Below, in pieces: positions 19,401-28,458 of a stretch of DNA of 64,000 nucleotides; positions within the stretch are counted from its first letter, which is position 1; the number at the start of each line of letters is the position of its first letter. The translations under genes and the position numbers were made by a program. Source of the DNA: Agapetus fuscipes (taxonomy: Eukaryota; Arthropoda; Insecta; Trichoptera; Glossosomatidae); contig OX637338.1 of assembly GCA_951799405.1 (NCBI GenBank), positions 20,037,297 to 20,101,296 of the forward strand, given 5' to 3'. The notes beneath the pieces are model-generated. The model did not search any database. It had not been told where the DNA came from and saw only the letters and a program-made list of their open reading frames with translations.

Positions 19401-19900
19401 GCGATGAAGGTGCCACTGAAGATCTGGATGTGGAAGCAAGATCCTCACAATGCACTGAACAAACAGCAGGAGTTGTCACTGGCGGGGCTGAGTAGTTCAG
19501 CCGTCGCCCTCCTCGTTTTCTGCGCCTCACGCGCCTCCTCAGCACAATGTTTGGCCACTCTTTTGTTCGACATTGCACTCGCGGCACAGTGTTAGTTATT
19601 ATATCTTTAAGTACTTGCAGGGAGTACCTCTGCACTGGACATAGCACTGGCGCGTCTGTTTCTGTCATGCAGGCGAGTAAGTAGGTACCTACCCACTGCA
19701 AGCACTTTGCCGCGATGTCACTTGTCAAAAATTAGAGGTTATGGAATTTTTTATTTTATTTTGAATTGTTTATTTGTAGGCGCATTCACTGTGTTTAATT
19801 GCACTGCGTAAGCATCTGAACTGCTGGTTAACTTTTAAAATATTGTAATCACTAGAACACAGTTTTAATTAGAAAAAAAATTACAAAAAATAAACAGAGC
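16400..19900 (-). mobile_element. LINE A, L2/CR1-like non-LTR retrotransposon, near full length
   Basis: The order on the minus strand is 5' leader (about 19900-19669, boundary uncertain), one long APE-RT frame, and a short 3' UTR with CTTGAGGTGTGACACACACA ending in a TA repeat. A 5'-truncated copy at 33246-33607 matches the last 360 bases closely, so the family was active not long ago. No long target duplication was found, which is common for this clade. Confidence 0.85.
16492..19668 (-). CDS. LINE A endonuclease-reverse transcriptase, intact 1058 residues
   Basis: The first in-frame ATG is at 19668; the open frame reaches upstream only through a non-ATG codon. The apurinic-type endonuclease spans about residues 110-335: WNARS near 112, ALTETWH near 140 (catalytic E), GDVN near 259, SDH near 321. 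Reverse transcriptase follows: motif A AAFDTV near 683, GVPQGSVLGPILF near 739, and YADD near 768. Then comes the L2-type C-terminal domain (LHWLRFPERVVYRV, VWN-like MEWNRLPPNV). It would nick target DNA and copy its own RNA there. There is no stop or frameshift. GDVN in place of the usual GDFN is a mild change. The short Arg-rich segment near residue 45 may bind nucleic acid. No separate ORF1 was seen. Confidence 0.93.
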   Translation of the reverse strand: MTETDAPVLCPVQRYSLQVLKDIITNTVPRVQCRTKEWPNIVLRRRVRRRKRGGRRLNYSAPPVTTPAVCSVHCEDLASTSRSSVAPSSPSSLLTSGRHQQILERKINLGCWNARSIANKVDDICELCKSHDLGILALTETWHESYHSSAMKRLRALGFATFEEARARPHHGKGTENISWTNHGGVALLVRPGCRVEKINFFSFTTFECLVCRVSSGATLTIAIVYRPGSKPVTAAFFHEFRELFEVLVTRNEMFLIVGDVNVRLERRDDTNCVTLTALLADYGCRQWVDAPTHDAGGLLDVVITRQEDAPLKTEVRDVGLSDHRLVVVRLNLGRPVPVYRKITSRSWNKFKIDFFKMDLSLSPICCPETYVSMHPDTLVGLYNDTMKSLINLHAPITIKHVRERNSAIWFDSECSALKRKMRQAERNFRSGKPGSTREMWIIAQGLYRSAILQKKSQHYCTIIASEKCPQRLWRLLENVSGGARAGAGPVTTAGDLAAYFQSKIPTRYSPLGVSPGSLGLLCNSQLEVLGLTSIEEVTRVVAGSPNKQCDLDPVPTWVLKECILLVAPFIVRFINGCLMDATIPSFLKEAQITPILKKPNLDPNDLSNFRPVSNLPFLSKVLERIVSDRLVSYLSANDLMPKRQSAYRKYHSTETGLLTVVSDLISAVDCGDLALLALLDMSAAFDTVCHDILIRRLEGSYGLRDKALAWFSSYLADRKQVVRTCDCVSPSYSLISGVPQGSVLGPILFILYTADIESIVEKWGLITHAYADDWQIYSQCQPHMAQTLSNRVAACIAEIGEWMTSNGLILNMGKTEVMWAATTRRDHLLTTRVPLSIGGELIQPSDSVRLLGVTLDRNLTMGEQLNLTVSSSFFELRQIKAIRRCLPSGAVKTLVNAFVMSRVDYCSTLYIGQPKKQFNRLQSVLNSAARLIFGMSKFTRITPLLGKLHWLRFPERVVYRVCLMVYKAVNGTAPSYLADMFTPVERDLRRQTLRSAGDGVVDLVQPHRQTRTNFGDRAFRFAGPMEWNRLPPNVRKAKTVGVFKGALKTHLYKKSYP

Positions 19901-20185
19901 TTCTACCGCCCGCTAATCAGCGGCGGTAGGTAGTCCTCGTATGATGGTGTTGAGCTGATCATGTAATCACTCCAAGGGCGCTTGTGCATGTAATGCCAGA
20001 AATTTGCTTGTCTTCAGTGCATTTCGGAACATTCCATGGTCCTATAGCTCTCTCACATGATGAGGTAGGCGGTTCCAAACCAGAGGACCAGCAACTGCAA
20101 ATGCACACTCTCAAAACTCATCTAATCGGCTCTTTAATTCGTGACTTGGCTCAGGTTACTGCCGAGCGGAGTTTGAGGCTTTTTT
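19900..20185 (-). pseudogene. LINE F-like C-terminal fragment
   Basis: Minus-strand reading gives pieces of an L2/CR1 C-terminus (AGPLVWNRLPHHV-like, TMECSEMH) with breaks. An inverted CTACCGCC..GGCGGTAG hairpin at 19902-19927 lies at its end. LINE A's 5' side abuts it. Confidence 0.5.
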
Positions 20186-20224
20186 GCCGAGGGTGACGGG
20201 CTTGATTAAATCAGGCTGTCTTTC

Positions 20225-20390
20225 CAAATAAAGCTTTGTGTAACATCAAGAACTCTTTAAGCTCGACTCGCTCTTTCCACTGTCCTGCGCTCCATTGGAT
20301 CCGTCATCACAACTATCTTCCAGACTTCGATGGTCCATTCGCTGGATGTGACCCAGCCAATTCAGTTTTCGTACTTTAATTAACCGGACC
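20225..20390 (-). pseudogene. RTE-like (LINE E) C-terminal fragment
   Basis: Minus-strand reading includes NWLGHIQRMDHRSLEDS, the 'GH..RM' segment typical of RTE-type C-termini. It is degraded and has no catalytic motif. Confidence 0.5.
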
Positions 20391-20499
20391 ACATGAAAGT
20401 CTTATAAAATACAGCATCTTGAAACTTGGGTACAAGTCGAGTGCATGAGCTCATACTCCCTGAAATTCAATTGAAATTTTTCATAATTTCAATTCGCTC

Positions 20500-20915
20500 G
20501 GGTCATTGCAGGTTCGGCAAGGTTCACACAGCCATCATTGCTTGCGGGCCTCGGAATGCGCGCGCACCGTAAATGGCGGGCGGCCTCCTTTGCGCGCGCA
20601 AACACAACGACTTAATTACTGTCGCCAGGAATGCCAACTAACGAATGCGTGTTAAATGCTTCCAGATATCGATTGGGGCTGCCATGTGCGGAGATAATAT
20701 CCCTGGATATTATTATATGTACCTACCACGACTAAATTAAATCAAATAAAATATTTTTTTATCGATGGATTCGTTACCCACATATATAAAGTGAGGAAAA
20801 TTAGTGGTGGCACTTGGCCGAGATAGAGGCAGGACAGACAGTCATCAGCCAGCAATTGACGTTGGATTGTTGCTTTTCGAGATCTGTTGCAGTGCTGTTC
20901 AACGTGATGTGATGT
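20500..20915 (+). promoter_or_regulatory. GC-rich island with TATA-like box, possible promoter
   Basis: The island has CpG-rich GCGCGCGCACCG / TTTGCGCGCGC, then TATATAAAG at 20783-20791 and an initiator-like CAGTCATCAG near 20839. An R255 insertion cuts it at 20917. The spacing from the TATA-like box to the initiator-like motif (about 60 bp) is too long for a standard core promoter, so this is weak. Confidence 0.2.
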
Positions 20916-20916
20916 C

Positions 20917-21133
20917 TATAATCTATAATCTAAGTTGAAAATATATGTTATTCATATTACATGCATTCCCACAAGCAGACACGTATAAATTCGCACTTAC
21001 ACATGCCGCATGTGGACTTACAACATAAAAACCCAATCTCAAATGAATGAATTCTTTCCGACCTTCCCTGAAACAGGGGTGGCATTGGCAAAGCTAATCA
21101 TTTTTTACAGTATGGGTGGTCAACTTCATACCA
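20917..21133 (-). mobile_element. R255 copy, most of length
   Basis: The tail (ATCTATAATCTAAG), body and head (GGTGGTCAACTTCATACC) are on the minus strand. The last 20 bases of the head are missing. Confidence 0.83.
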
Positions 21134-21245
21134 TGTGATGTTGGTAAAGCTGGTATATTTTGTTTGCTAAGACAGTTATCCCTTCGCTAATCATGGTAGC
21201 TTTATTTATGTAGCAGGGATGGTCACGTCTTGATGAAATACGTCC

Positions 21246-21497
21246 TCATTTTTTAAGAAGAGCAGGAGCACCTTGCCGGGTCTTAGACTTGTTATGTTTA
21301 TTTATAACATGAACATGATTTGTACACTTTTGTAGTAAATTTGCTTCATCAGTGCACCTGTTGAATAATTCATGGATTCCTCCACTTGGCAGAACTTTAA
21401 TTCGATTTGTGCTCCTCTCCGCCCTGACCATGGTCCTCCCGGCACTCCGTGACATCTCGTCAGCCATGGCCCTACAAGGGAATTGAGCCGACGACAT
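21246..21497 (-). other. unassigned 83-residue open frame
   Basis: A minus-strand ATG at 21497 opens a charged frame with scattered Cys, ending PALLKK. AATAAA lies about 35 bases after the stop. No domain is recognised. It may be a small gene, a decayed gene piece, or chance. Confidence 0.2.
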
Positions 21498-21579
21498 GTT
21501 TTTGCCGTGGCGGTGGCGTACGAGTCCGCGATGTAGTCATTTGCAGTAAAAAAACTTACAAGTGTTTTATCAATCTCTG

Positions 21580-21668
21580 CGACCGGTTGTGGTGTAATGA
21601 TTATTGCGTTTGAAGTATTAATTGGACGGTGTGTGGTTCAAATCCTTTGGCAGAGCAGAAAAAAACAC
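21580..21668 (+). mobile_element. degenerate tRNA-like SINE head
   Basis: GACCGGTTGTGGTGTAATG and GTGTGGTTCAAATCC (B-box-like), followed by GGCAGAGCAGAAAAAAA, parallel the SINE-1 head and its GGCGGAGCACAAAAAA. No SINE-1 body follows. Confidence 0.55.
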
Positions 21669-21783
21669 TTTGAAAACAATACTTTAACGAAAACTAAGCT
21701 GCACATTTATTGCAACGTAAATTATCATAGATTATGAGTAGGATGAATAGTAAAAAAGTGCCTGAGAATGAATGACTGAATCG

Positions 21784-21862
21784 TCCCCCCAATGCTTGTT
21801 TGGCTTATCTACCGTTTGATTCAACGATAACACATTCTACACAATCTGAGCTAAGAAAACCA
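21784..21862 (+). mobile_element. MITE M-F end fragment
   Basis: CCCCCCAATGCTTGTTTGGC and ACAATCTGAGCTAAGAAAA are the M-F right terminus, read inward. The rest is absent. Confidence 0.65.
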
Positions 21863-21939
21863 CTGAAAACAACTTAGGTAATTTTTACAGTACCTACTGA
21901 TAGTCAGACTCATACCAGCTAATACGTCAAGGAATCGAT

Positions 21940-22285
21940 AATCTAAGTTGCAAAGATATAATAACATTAAAAATTATATTAAATGCATGCCCACAAACAG
22001 ACACGTGTAAGTTCGCGCTTACAAATGCTGCCTGTGTGCTGATTTGAAGCTCAAATGAACATAAATCCTGCAACTTCTGAAGCTAAAGCCGACCTTCCTT
22101 GAAACAGGGGTCCGGTCCGGAAGGAAGTTGACCGATCCGTAGTCCAGTGACAATACTTCGAACTCGTAAGTGGAAGGTTGTGGGTTCGAATTCCGGCGGA
22201 GCACAAAAAATATACCCCGGACCGAACCTTCCCTGAAACAGGGGTGACATTACCAAAGTGATTAATTTTTTACAGTACCTATGGG
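21940..22285 (-). mobile_element. R255 copy split by a SINE-1 head
   Basis: The tail and body run from 21940 to 22111 and the head region from 22226 to 22285, with a 114-bp insertion between. ACCTTCC(T/C)TGAAACAGGGGT is present on both sides. Confidence 0.8.
22112..22225 (+). mobile_element. SINE-1 head-only insertion with 20-bp target duplication
   Basis: Only the tRNA-like head (GACCGATCCGTAGTCCAG, B box GGGTTCGAATTCC) and AAAAAATATACC are present. The R255 bases 22092-22111 and 22226-22245 repeat with one mismatch, which reads as the target-site duplication. Confidence 0.75.
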
Positions 22286-22374
22286 TAGGCAATCAATCCA
22301 AAATACTATTTTCCTTTCCAAGTGTATTAAATACCTTTTTTATACATCATGAAAAATCGACATAACAACACATC

Positions 22375-22480
22375 ATATGATATCTCAGATCCCTGCCTCA
22401 CTTGCAGATCTATAGCAACTATAGGTACATCTAGCTACAGGTGTAGGTACCTGTAGACTACAGGTGTAGGTACCTGCTGT
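22375..22480. repeat. short CTACAGGTGTAGGTACCTG duplication
   Basis: The 19-base word occurs twice close together (near 22435 and 22460), and related GTAGGTACCTG words surround it. It is a local duplication of no known class. Confidence 0.6.
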
Positions 22481-22499
22481 TAGATTAGATAAACGACAT

Positions 22500-22760
22500 T
22501 AAAAGAGCGACATCAATTAAGGCCGTAATGACGGACAATTAAAAACAAATTACATTTCACGGATTTCATTCCGCCCATTGTTGCCAGCTCTCATTAAGAC
22601 GCGTATTTTCCTCTGCTAGCTTTGGCAACACTGCGCAGGGTGCACCAACATTAGACAAGCAAACAGACAGCCAGATACGATCAGTGATTTTGTCTCTGAT
22701 GTAGGTACTATTAGTCTATGGTGCTGCGACAGTTACGTACCTACTTCCATGATGCAATTA
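22500..22760. promoter_or_regulatory. low-repeat island, candidate regulatory DNA
   Basis: The sequence is balanced and not matched elsewhere in the window. It has CAATTAAGG, GACAATTAAAAAC and TTTCATTCCGCCC words. There is no open frame of note. Confidence 0.22.
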
Positions 22761-22856
22761 GATGACAGTAGTTTAGAAGGTTGTTCACATTAGGTAAACT
22801 CGATGTGTTTTTAAAAAAAAAGCTATGTCTTGGGCATATTACTGCAAATTCATATC

Positions 22857-23065
22857 ACAGATTTGAACAAGACCGAAAGGGTCGTCCAGTAGCGACCCAG
22901 GATGTCCAAGCGAGGAGTGGGGAGACCCCAACTGAGGTGGCTAGACGACGTCAAGAGAACTGCAGGCAGAGGATGTCTGAACGCAACAGTCGATAGATAG
23001 AAATGAAGAGGATTTAAGGAGGCCTACGTCCAGGAGTGGACTGAGAGAGGCTGAGAAAAAGATTT
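22857..23065 (+). pseudogene. LINE E (RTE-like) 3' coding end, degraded
   Basis: Pieces read GVGRPQLRWLDDVKR-like and EAYVQEWT, matching 39965-40345, but with several frame breaks. Confidence 0.75.
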
Positions 23066-23099
23066 GAAAAAATCTAGTTAACCTTGTCTGGTCGTTTGC

Positions 23100-23450
23100 C
23101 CCATTATTCTAACTAGGGATAGACATAGTAGAATGGTCCCTTCCTCTTGTGTGCATCCGAAATAAAATCCCTGTACTGGTCTGTTATATTTCGACGAAGC
23201 GGCAATTGTAGCTTATTTACAGAGTTACCCTGTGAATAACGAAGAGTTTGTCGTCTGTCGAAAGGCTTTGAAAGCTAGTATTTTAACAATAAAAAGGTTT
23301 TCAGCTTCTTTAGTTCAACAGCATTTTCATCTAGTCACTGTCCCTGCTCCTGTCGCTGCTCTTGCCAATGCAAGAATTGGTGGATCAGCATAGACGTAGG
23401 AAGACAAGAAAGAACAATGGTTCTTGCACTAGTCTTTTCAAGTCTGCCAA
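23100..23450. other. no gene seen
   Basis: Low-repeat sequence without a recognisable coding signal. Confidence 0.3.
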
Positions 23451-23454
23451 AAAC

Positions 23455-23740
23455 CAGCTAAAGTCAACGCGTATAGCATGCACAGGGCAATGGGAAGAAC
23501 GTGTTTACATTCTGCCTTCCTTACTACCCTGTTCACTTTCCATCCATGCATGATACAGGTTTTAGTATTACCCCACATGAAAGAAGGGCTATCGCATCTA
23601 TTATATAAAATCAAACGGATGTATGTATGTTTGTCCTGCATGGACTCCTAAGCTACTGAACAAATTACGATGAAACTTACATGAGTAATTCTTTACATGC
23701 CAATTTAGTCTTCGGTACAAAAAAAATGGTGCAATAAAGG
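23455..23740 (+). repeat. M-K fragment and a second dispersed repeat
   Basis: GTATAGCATGCACAGG and GAACGTGTTTACATTC match M-K. From about 23600, CAAACGGATGTATGTATG..CTACTGAACAAATTACGATG resembles a repeat common in insect genomes. I cannot fix its class. Confidence 0.4.
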
Positions 23741-24049
23741 TAATGAGAGCAGAAATATGATATTCATTAAACTATTTTCACCAAATGATTTTTAGATCTT
23801 TTTAGACTAAAAGAAGCGTGCAAGGAGACACATCTGTGGAGATACTGTCCACTCCTATCAGGCATGATAAATAGCCGTAACCAGACGAGCCACCACAAGT
23901 GTTGGCAGGGTAAAGACAGTTATAAATAAATAAAAATGCATTGCTTCAGATAAAAAGATGACTTACTAGGAACTAGAATGGTATTAATTTAAAGAAAATA
24001 GTATTTTATATTGAAAACACACAGCAAGAGCAAGAGCGCAGTTCAGTCT

Positions 24050-24260
24050 CTAAGCACTAAACAGTCATTAGAGCTTCCACTCCACACGGCCAGGTAATTA
24101 CAGCAATTCTAACCGCATTTCTAATCACCTCTTGTAATTAAATCATGCACTAGATTCGGTCCTGCCATTAGGTACCTGACCATAACGCGACAAGTGACAA
24201 AATCCACTCTGCCTGTGCTGCCACATACACAAACATAACAGACACACAACATTACTAATT
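24050..24260. promoter_or_regulatory. low-repeat island with homeodomain-type sites
   Basis: GGTAATTACAGC, TCTAATCACC and TTGTAATTAAATC give two TAATTA cores and one TAATC core within about 60 bases. The sequence is not repeated elsewhere here. Confidence 0.28.
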
Positions 24261-24415
24261 AATGTTTTTTACAGTGGCAATTCAAACTCGATTACATATA
24301 TACATAGTTGTTAGGTTATCTTACTGAGTTGGGTATAATTAAACACTGGTAAGTATGGATGTACGTGTTTTTAAGCTTAAAAAAATACACTATGTCTTTG
24401 AGGCTGTTGAGTCAT

Positions 24416-24525
24416 ACGGTGTTGTTCTTAAACAGCAAAGCTATGGTTTATCCGCGGCCTACAGTGAATTTCCCATACGAAAAATCGATAATCCGTAGAT
24501 CAGCTATGCACCGATTTTTTTGTGA
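24416..24525 (+). repeat. dispersed repeat K, copy 3
   Basis: CGGTGTTGTTCTTAAACAGC and GTAGATCAGCTATGCACCG match the copies at 5535 and 13080. Confidence 0.55.
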
Positions 24526-24589
24526 ATAGCACTGCTAGAATCCAAAAGGCTTTCCAAAGAACAACAAGAAAAAACGATTAAAAAAACGC

Positions 24590-25078
24590 AACTAAGCTAC
24601 ACATAAAGTGTAACTTCTTGCCTGCGTTATTCCCAAAGGGGTCGCATGTGGCGCTTCGGGACCTAATTATTTTTACAGGTAAGGGGGCCGGCCTCACACC
24701 AACCACTTTCAGTTGAAGTGGGGGTTTCCTAGCTCCCGGGGGGGCTGGTTCTCATTTCTTGTGAAGGCTGAGTAAACCTTTGAGATCGAATCCTTGCTCT
24801 CGGCATGGAATGCAAGCATTCTACCAATTGAGCTATCGACCTTTTTACGAGCTTGATCGTCGTCGCTACAAAGCGCCAATTCTCAAGCAAGACCCAGTTG
24901 CTGTAAGGCTGGATAGGCCTTTGGTGACCGGTCATTGGTGAAGGTTTTATGAATTTTTCAACCCAGCGAAGAGCAAATTTGAAAATAGAAATGTTATATT
25001 TTTTGTGCTCTGCCGAGAATCGAACCCTCAACCTTCCCATTCAGAGTCCGCAGTGTTGCCACTGAGCTACGGACCGGT
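24590..25078 (-). mobile_element. dimeric SINE-1/SINE-2, copy 1
   Basis: On the minus strand, SINE-1 (head at 25078) continues to CCAAGCTCG and then directly to the SINE-2 head (AAAAAGGTCGATAGCTCAAT, 24846 downward) and the SINE-2 body and tail (to GCTTAGTTGCGT at 24590). The SINE-2 part lacks the ~85 bases between the B box and AAGGTTTACTCAGCC found in single SINE-2 copies. The same junction and deletion occur at 39388, 52642 and 60543. Confidence 0.93.
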
Positions 25079-25079
25079 C

Positions 25080-26140
25080 AATAGCTGATGAATATTTTCA
25101 AAATACGAGAATATGATGATTGGTTTAAAAATGTCGATTTCTTGAATCATTCTCTATCATCTTTATGTCAGGGCAAGAGTAGTGTAGTGTCTGACACGAA
25201 GAAGAAGAACGAAGAAGAATAATCTTTATGTCGATGAATAATTTTAGAGTAAATAAGTGAAATGGTGGTTGTGCACGGTTTGAAAAAATGATGTTGATGA
25301 TGCCTTGGCTCCGGTTTCTGCCTACGAGTTAAGACAAATAGGATTTAGAGAAGTTTAAAGAGGTAAAAACAAAATGTTTACACCATGGACTGAAAGAAAA
25401 ATGGCTCGTTCAAATTAAACTAATTTAAAGAACTGATGTGATAAATGTGGGATGAACTATTGCGAAAAGTATAATGATTGCCCGACCATTTGGTCCTTCG
25501 AACCGGATGATGCATAATAATTTTTTCTACGCAAAATTTTGACACGCTTTTTAATAAATTGCTTGTGCAAAAATAATAAATAAAAATAAAAAATAGATTA
25601 GGTAAGTACTTGGAAAATACTAAAATTCAGTTTTCAGACATTCTCTTATGGCGCAATTAAATTCATTTATAATCGTCACAGGCAGTCCCAGATGTCGTAT
25701 GCGACATTTCGTCCATTGTTTTACATACAAGAGTGTCACTAATTACTTGGAAATCATGAGAAGTGCTTTGTGGGATTTCTAAATGGTAATTTTGAAATGA
25801 TTACCTTTATTGTTTTATTGCGACGCTTTTGGAAAATTAAATAAAAATCACGACTTATGGAAAAAAAATTGCTTTGGACAGCCATTAAAGAAAGATTGTG
25901 GTGAAATGAAATATTTAATTACAAAGACATCAAATATGAATTAAAATTTTATAATTTAAATGTTATGCAAGAAAACGTCAATTACAAAAATAATTAAGTA
26001 TTTCAGGTGGAATTCACATCCTTATTATCTTTATGATTGGGGGGACTAAATAAGATTACTCATAGCTTTTGCTGTTACCAGTGAACAACCACTAATCGAT
26101 TTATGTTTTTTTTTTTTTTTCATAATTCATTAAAACATTT
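25080..26140. other. AT-rich stretch, no gene seen
   Basis: A small GAAGAAGAAC repeat lies near 25198. Otherwise I see no coding signal and no shared repeat. Confidence 0.45.
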
Positions 26141-26141
26141 T

Positions 26142-26412
26142 TACGCAACTAAGATGCGCATGTAGTGTAACTTCCTTCCGTGTTCTCCCCGAAGGGGTAG
26201 CATGTGGCGAGAGAGCCTATTTATTTTTACAGGGGCAGCCTTGCGACAACCACTTGATTATAAGTTGGGGTTTCCAAGCTTCCAAGAAGCTGTTACTCAT
26301 TTTGGGTTAATAAACACCGAAACCGGTAATCATTTCTGATACCTTTGGTGGGATTCGAACGCGAGCTTTCGGCATGGAATGCAAGCACTCTACCATCTGA
26401 GCTATCGACCGG
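26142..26412 (-). mobile_element. SINE-2 copy, near full length
   Basis: On the minus strand it runs from the head (ATAGCTCAGATGGTAGAG, B box with GTTCGAATCCC seen in reverse near 26350) to the tail (TTAGTTGCGT) at 26142. Part of the middle is shortened. Confidence 0.88.
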
Positions 26413-26452
26413 TTAATATTTCACATTTTCAAATAAACAAAAAAAGCTGCCT

Positions 26453-26851
26453 ACCTACGTATGCGTATTAGTGAGATCGTATGACGCTTGTCCGCACTGG
26501 AACTTCCGTTCCGAATGATAATTCCATCCACCAGTGGCGAAGGGTGCCAAACAAGCCGGTTTCCATCGGTTTCCCGTTTAAAATGAGGCAGAAATGATAA
26601 TAAAGTAGACTGCATGGTTTTTAATGAGGAAAAAAATACGTATTGTTTCTTTGGTTTTAAATGTATTTTTTTACTTTGTGCCTACATTTTTTAACTACTT
26701 TGTTACATCATTTTAAAAGGGAAGCCGATGGGAACCGGCTTGTATGGCACCCTTCGCTACTGCTAACTACGTATACGTATTGTATTAGTGATATCGTGTG
26801 ACGCTTGTTCGCACTGGAACTTCCGTTCCGAATGATAATTCCATCCACCTT
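26453..26851. repeat. 80-bp direct duplication flanking M-D
   Basis: The block at 26453-26531 (GCGTATTAGTGAGATCG, CGCACTGGAACTTCCG) recurs at about 26764-26851 with a few changes. M-D lies between the two copies. This is not a transposon target duplication because it is far too long. Confidence 0.85.
26532..26762. mobile_element. MITE M-D copy 1
   Basis: This is a 231-bp element. The ends are CAGTGGCGAAGGGTGCC and its near-complement, ending GGCACCCTTCGCTACTG. Inner GCCGG..CCCATCGG blocks extend the inverted repeat to about 45 bp. The second copy at 43243 has an 8-bp target duplication, which points to the hAT superfamily. Confidence 0.88.
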
Positions 26852-26971
26852 TTTTCCAGAGTTTTCGATCTTACAGATAAAATATTTAAAAGAAAAACGT
26901 GTTCAAACATCACATACTTCATTAAAGTGGATTGCCAAACACTTCGATCGATATATAAAAATAGAGAATTC

Positions 26972-26994
26972 TGATCTCTCGCCAGCGAGAGATC
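26972..26994. repeat. small perfect palindrome
   Basis: TGATCTCTCG, a short spacer, then CGAGAGATCA: 10-bp arms. No family was found. Confidence 0.6.
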
Positions 26995-26999
26995 ACGTC

Positions 27000-27484
27000 C
27001 ATCTCCATGTAGAATTTCAATATTAGTCTCGCTGTGTCTACATTATTTGAAAAACCCACAAAAATGATAAAAGTATCAATGTCACAGATACCTGATCAAA
27101 TATTTGTATCAACAGAAAAAAAAACAATCCCATTATAACAAACTAACAGTCACATCTTGCGTCTTTTTCCGTCTTGAAGTCGTTTCCATTATAAAATGAG
27201 ACGGCTATAATATTAAGTCGTGTTTTTTTTTTTTCGTTTTTCGATAGATCAAATCCAATTTGTCGGGCCCGTGCTCGCATCTTTTGTCGATGGTGGAATA
27301 TACAGCATTGGAAACGAAGTTGAAAAAGTCGAATTATTTATGCTATTAACTTTTTATGGCCAAACTAACTCGGTTAGAGCACTGCGCTGGTCGACGAGAT
27401 GCTCCGAGTGTATTTGTTTTCTGATTTCATAACTTTTTCATGGCAGGGCGGGATTTGGCCATTCATTTTTGACAGTTTGTGACA
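27000..27484. other. no gene seen
   Basis: There is a short non-ATG open frame at 27220-27432 in otherwise low-repeat sequence. It has no recognised motif. Confidence 0.3.
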
Positions 27485-27945
27485 TTTTTTTTTTTTTTTT
27501 GTGCACAACAGGTCACCCTTATTACAGTGCACCCTCACAGCTATCAACATGCTGGGAGGAACTTTATTGCTAGATTTGTAAATCTTAATAAATTACACTC
27601 AGAAATGCCTATATTAGACATGTTTAAAAGCTTTATACTCCGAGTCACAGGGTGTTGCGCCACGACATCAGTACGGCTGTTCGGTACATGAAATAGATCA
27701 TGTCCTCGCCCTCGGGTGTAGTCGTCAGGCGCATACAACCTGTAGCCCTCCAACAGGGTGGAACTGTCAATTAAGCCGTTGATGACCTTATGAGTGAGCA
27801 CCATAAGGGACCCGTTGCGCCTCGTTTCCAGGCTTCTAAATCCAGTCTCCCGCAGTAGCTCCTCATGATGCATGAAATGTGGATAACTTCCACGCCGTCT
27901 CATGAGGAGATACCTGAGAAACTTATTTTGGACTTGTTCTTTTTT
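27485..27945 (-). pseudogene. LINE C 3' end with poly(A), copy 1
   Basis: Minus strand: NKFLRYLLMRRRGSYP, LMVLTHKVINGLID, then RGHDLFHVPNSRTDVV and a NFLPAC-like end (IKFLPAC). The tail is CCTGTTGTGCAC plus poly(A), seen as poly(T) at 27485-27500. This is the C-terminus of a jockey/CR1-type reverse-transcriptase protein, 5' truncated but with an open frame of about 119 codons. It has the same end as 63345-63770. Confidence 0.85.
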
Positions 27946-27954
27946 TTAACATCA

Positions 27955-28458
27955 AACGCAACTGAGCTACACATACAGTGTAGCTCCTTGCTGCGTTCTC
28001 CCCGAAGGCGACGCATGTGGAGAGTGAATCTAATTATGTTTACAGGTAAGAGCCCGTTCCCACTTGTCGGATGTCGGATCCGTATATTCATCGGGGGTTC
28101 CAGTTGCAGGGCATTTCGAACAAAATCGGTTTCCGACAAGTGTGAATAGCTCCATACATAATGTTCTGCCACTGAAACCTCCGATTAATAAACGAATCCG
28201 ACACCCGACAAGTGGAAACGGGCTGTAAGAGGGCCGACCTTACGCTAACCACTTCAGTTGAATTCGAGGTTTCCCAGCTCCTGAAGGGGCTGATACTCAT
28301 TTCTTGTGAAGGCTGAGTAAAGCTTGCTGGTATTTTATTTTGGGTTTGAAATAAACAGTGAAACGGGAAATAATTTCTGACACCCTCCTCGTTGGGATTC
28401 GTATCCGAGCTTTCGGCATGGAAAGCAAGTACTCTACCAACTGAGCTATTGACCGGAC
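27955..28458 (-). mobile_element. SINE-2 copy split by M-C
   Basis: Minus strand: the tRNA-like head (TAGCTCAGTTGGTAGAGT region, 28458) to the tail (CTCAGTTGCGT, 27957). M-C occupies 28050-28225. Removing it and one TAA restores the SINE-2 consensus CAGGTAAG.GGGCCG. Confidence 0.9.
28050..28225. mobile_element. MITE M-C (PIF/Harbinger-like) inside SINE-2
   Basis: This is a 176-bp element, GAGCCCGTTCCCACTTGTCGG with inverted arms of about 70 bp. The target duplication TAA is at 28047-28049 and 28226-28228. Three-base TWA duplications are typical of PIF/Harbinger elements. The second copy is at 41302. Confidence 0.92.

Noticed and set aside
17478..19595. Plus-strand frames inside LINE A
   Set aside because: They are antisense to the intact RT frame and lack motifs.
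27220..27432. 70-residue frame near LINE C
   Set aside because: It starts in a poly-T run at a non-ATG codon, has no motif, and ends by chance.
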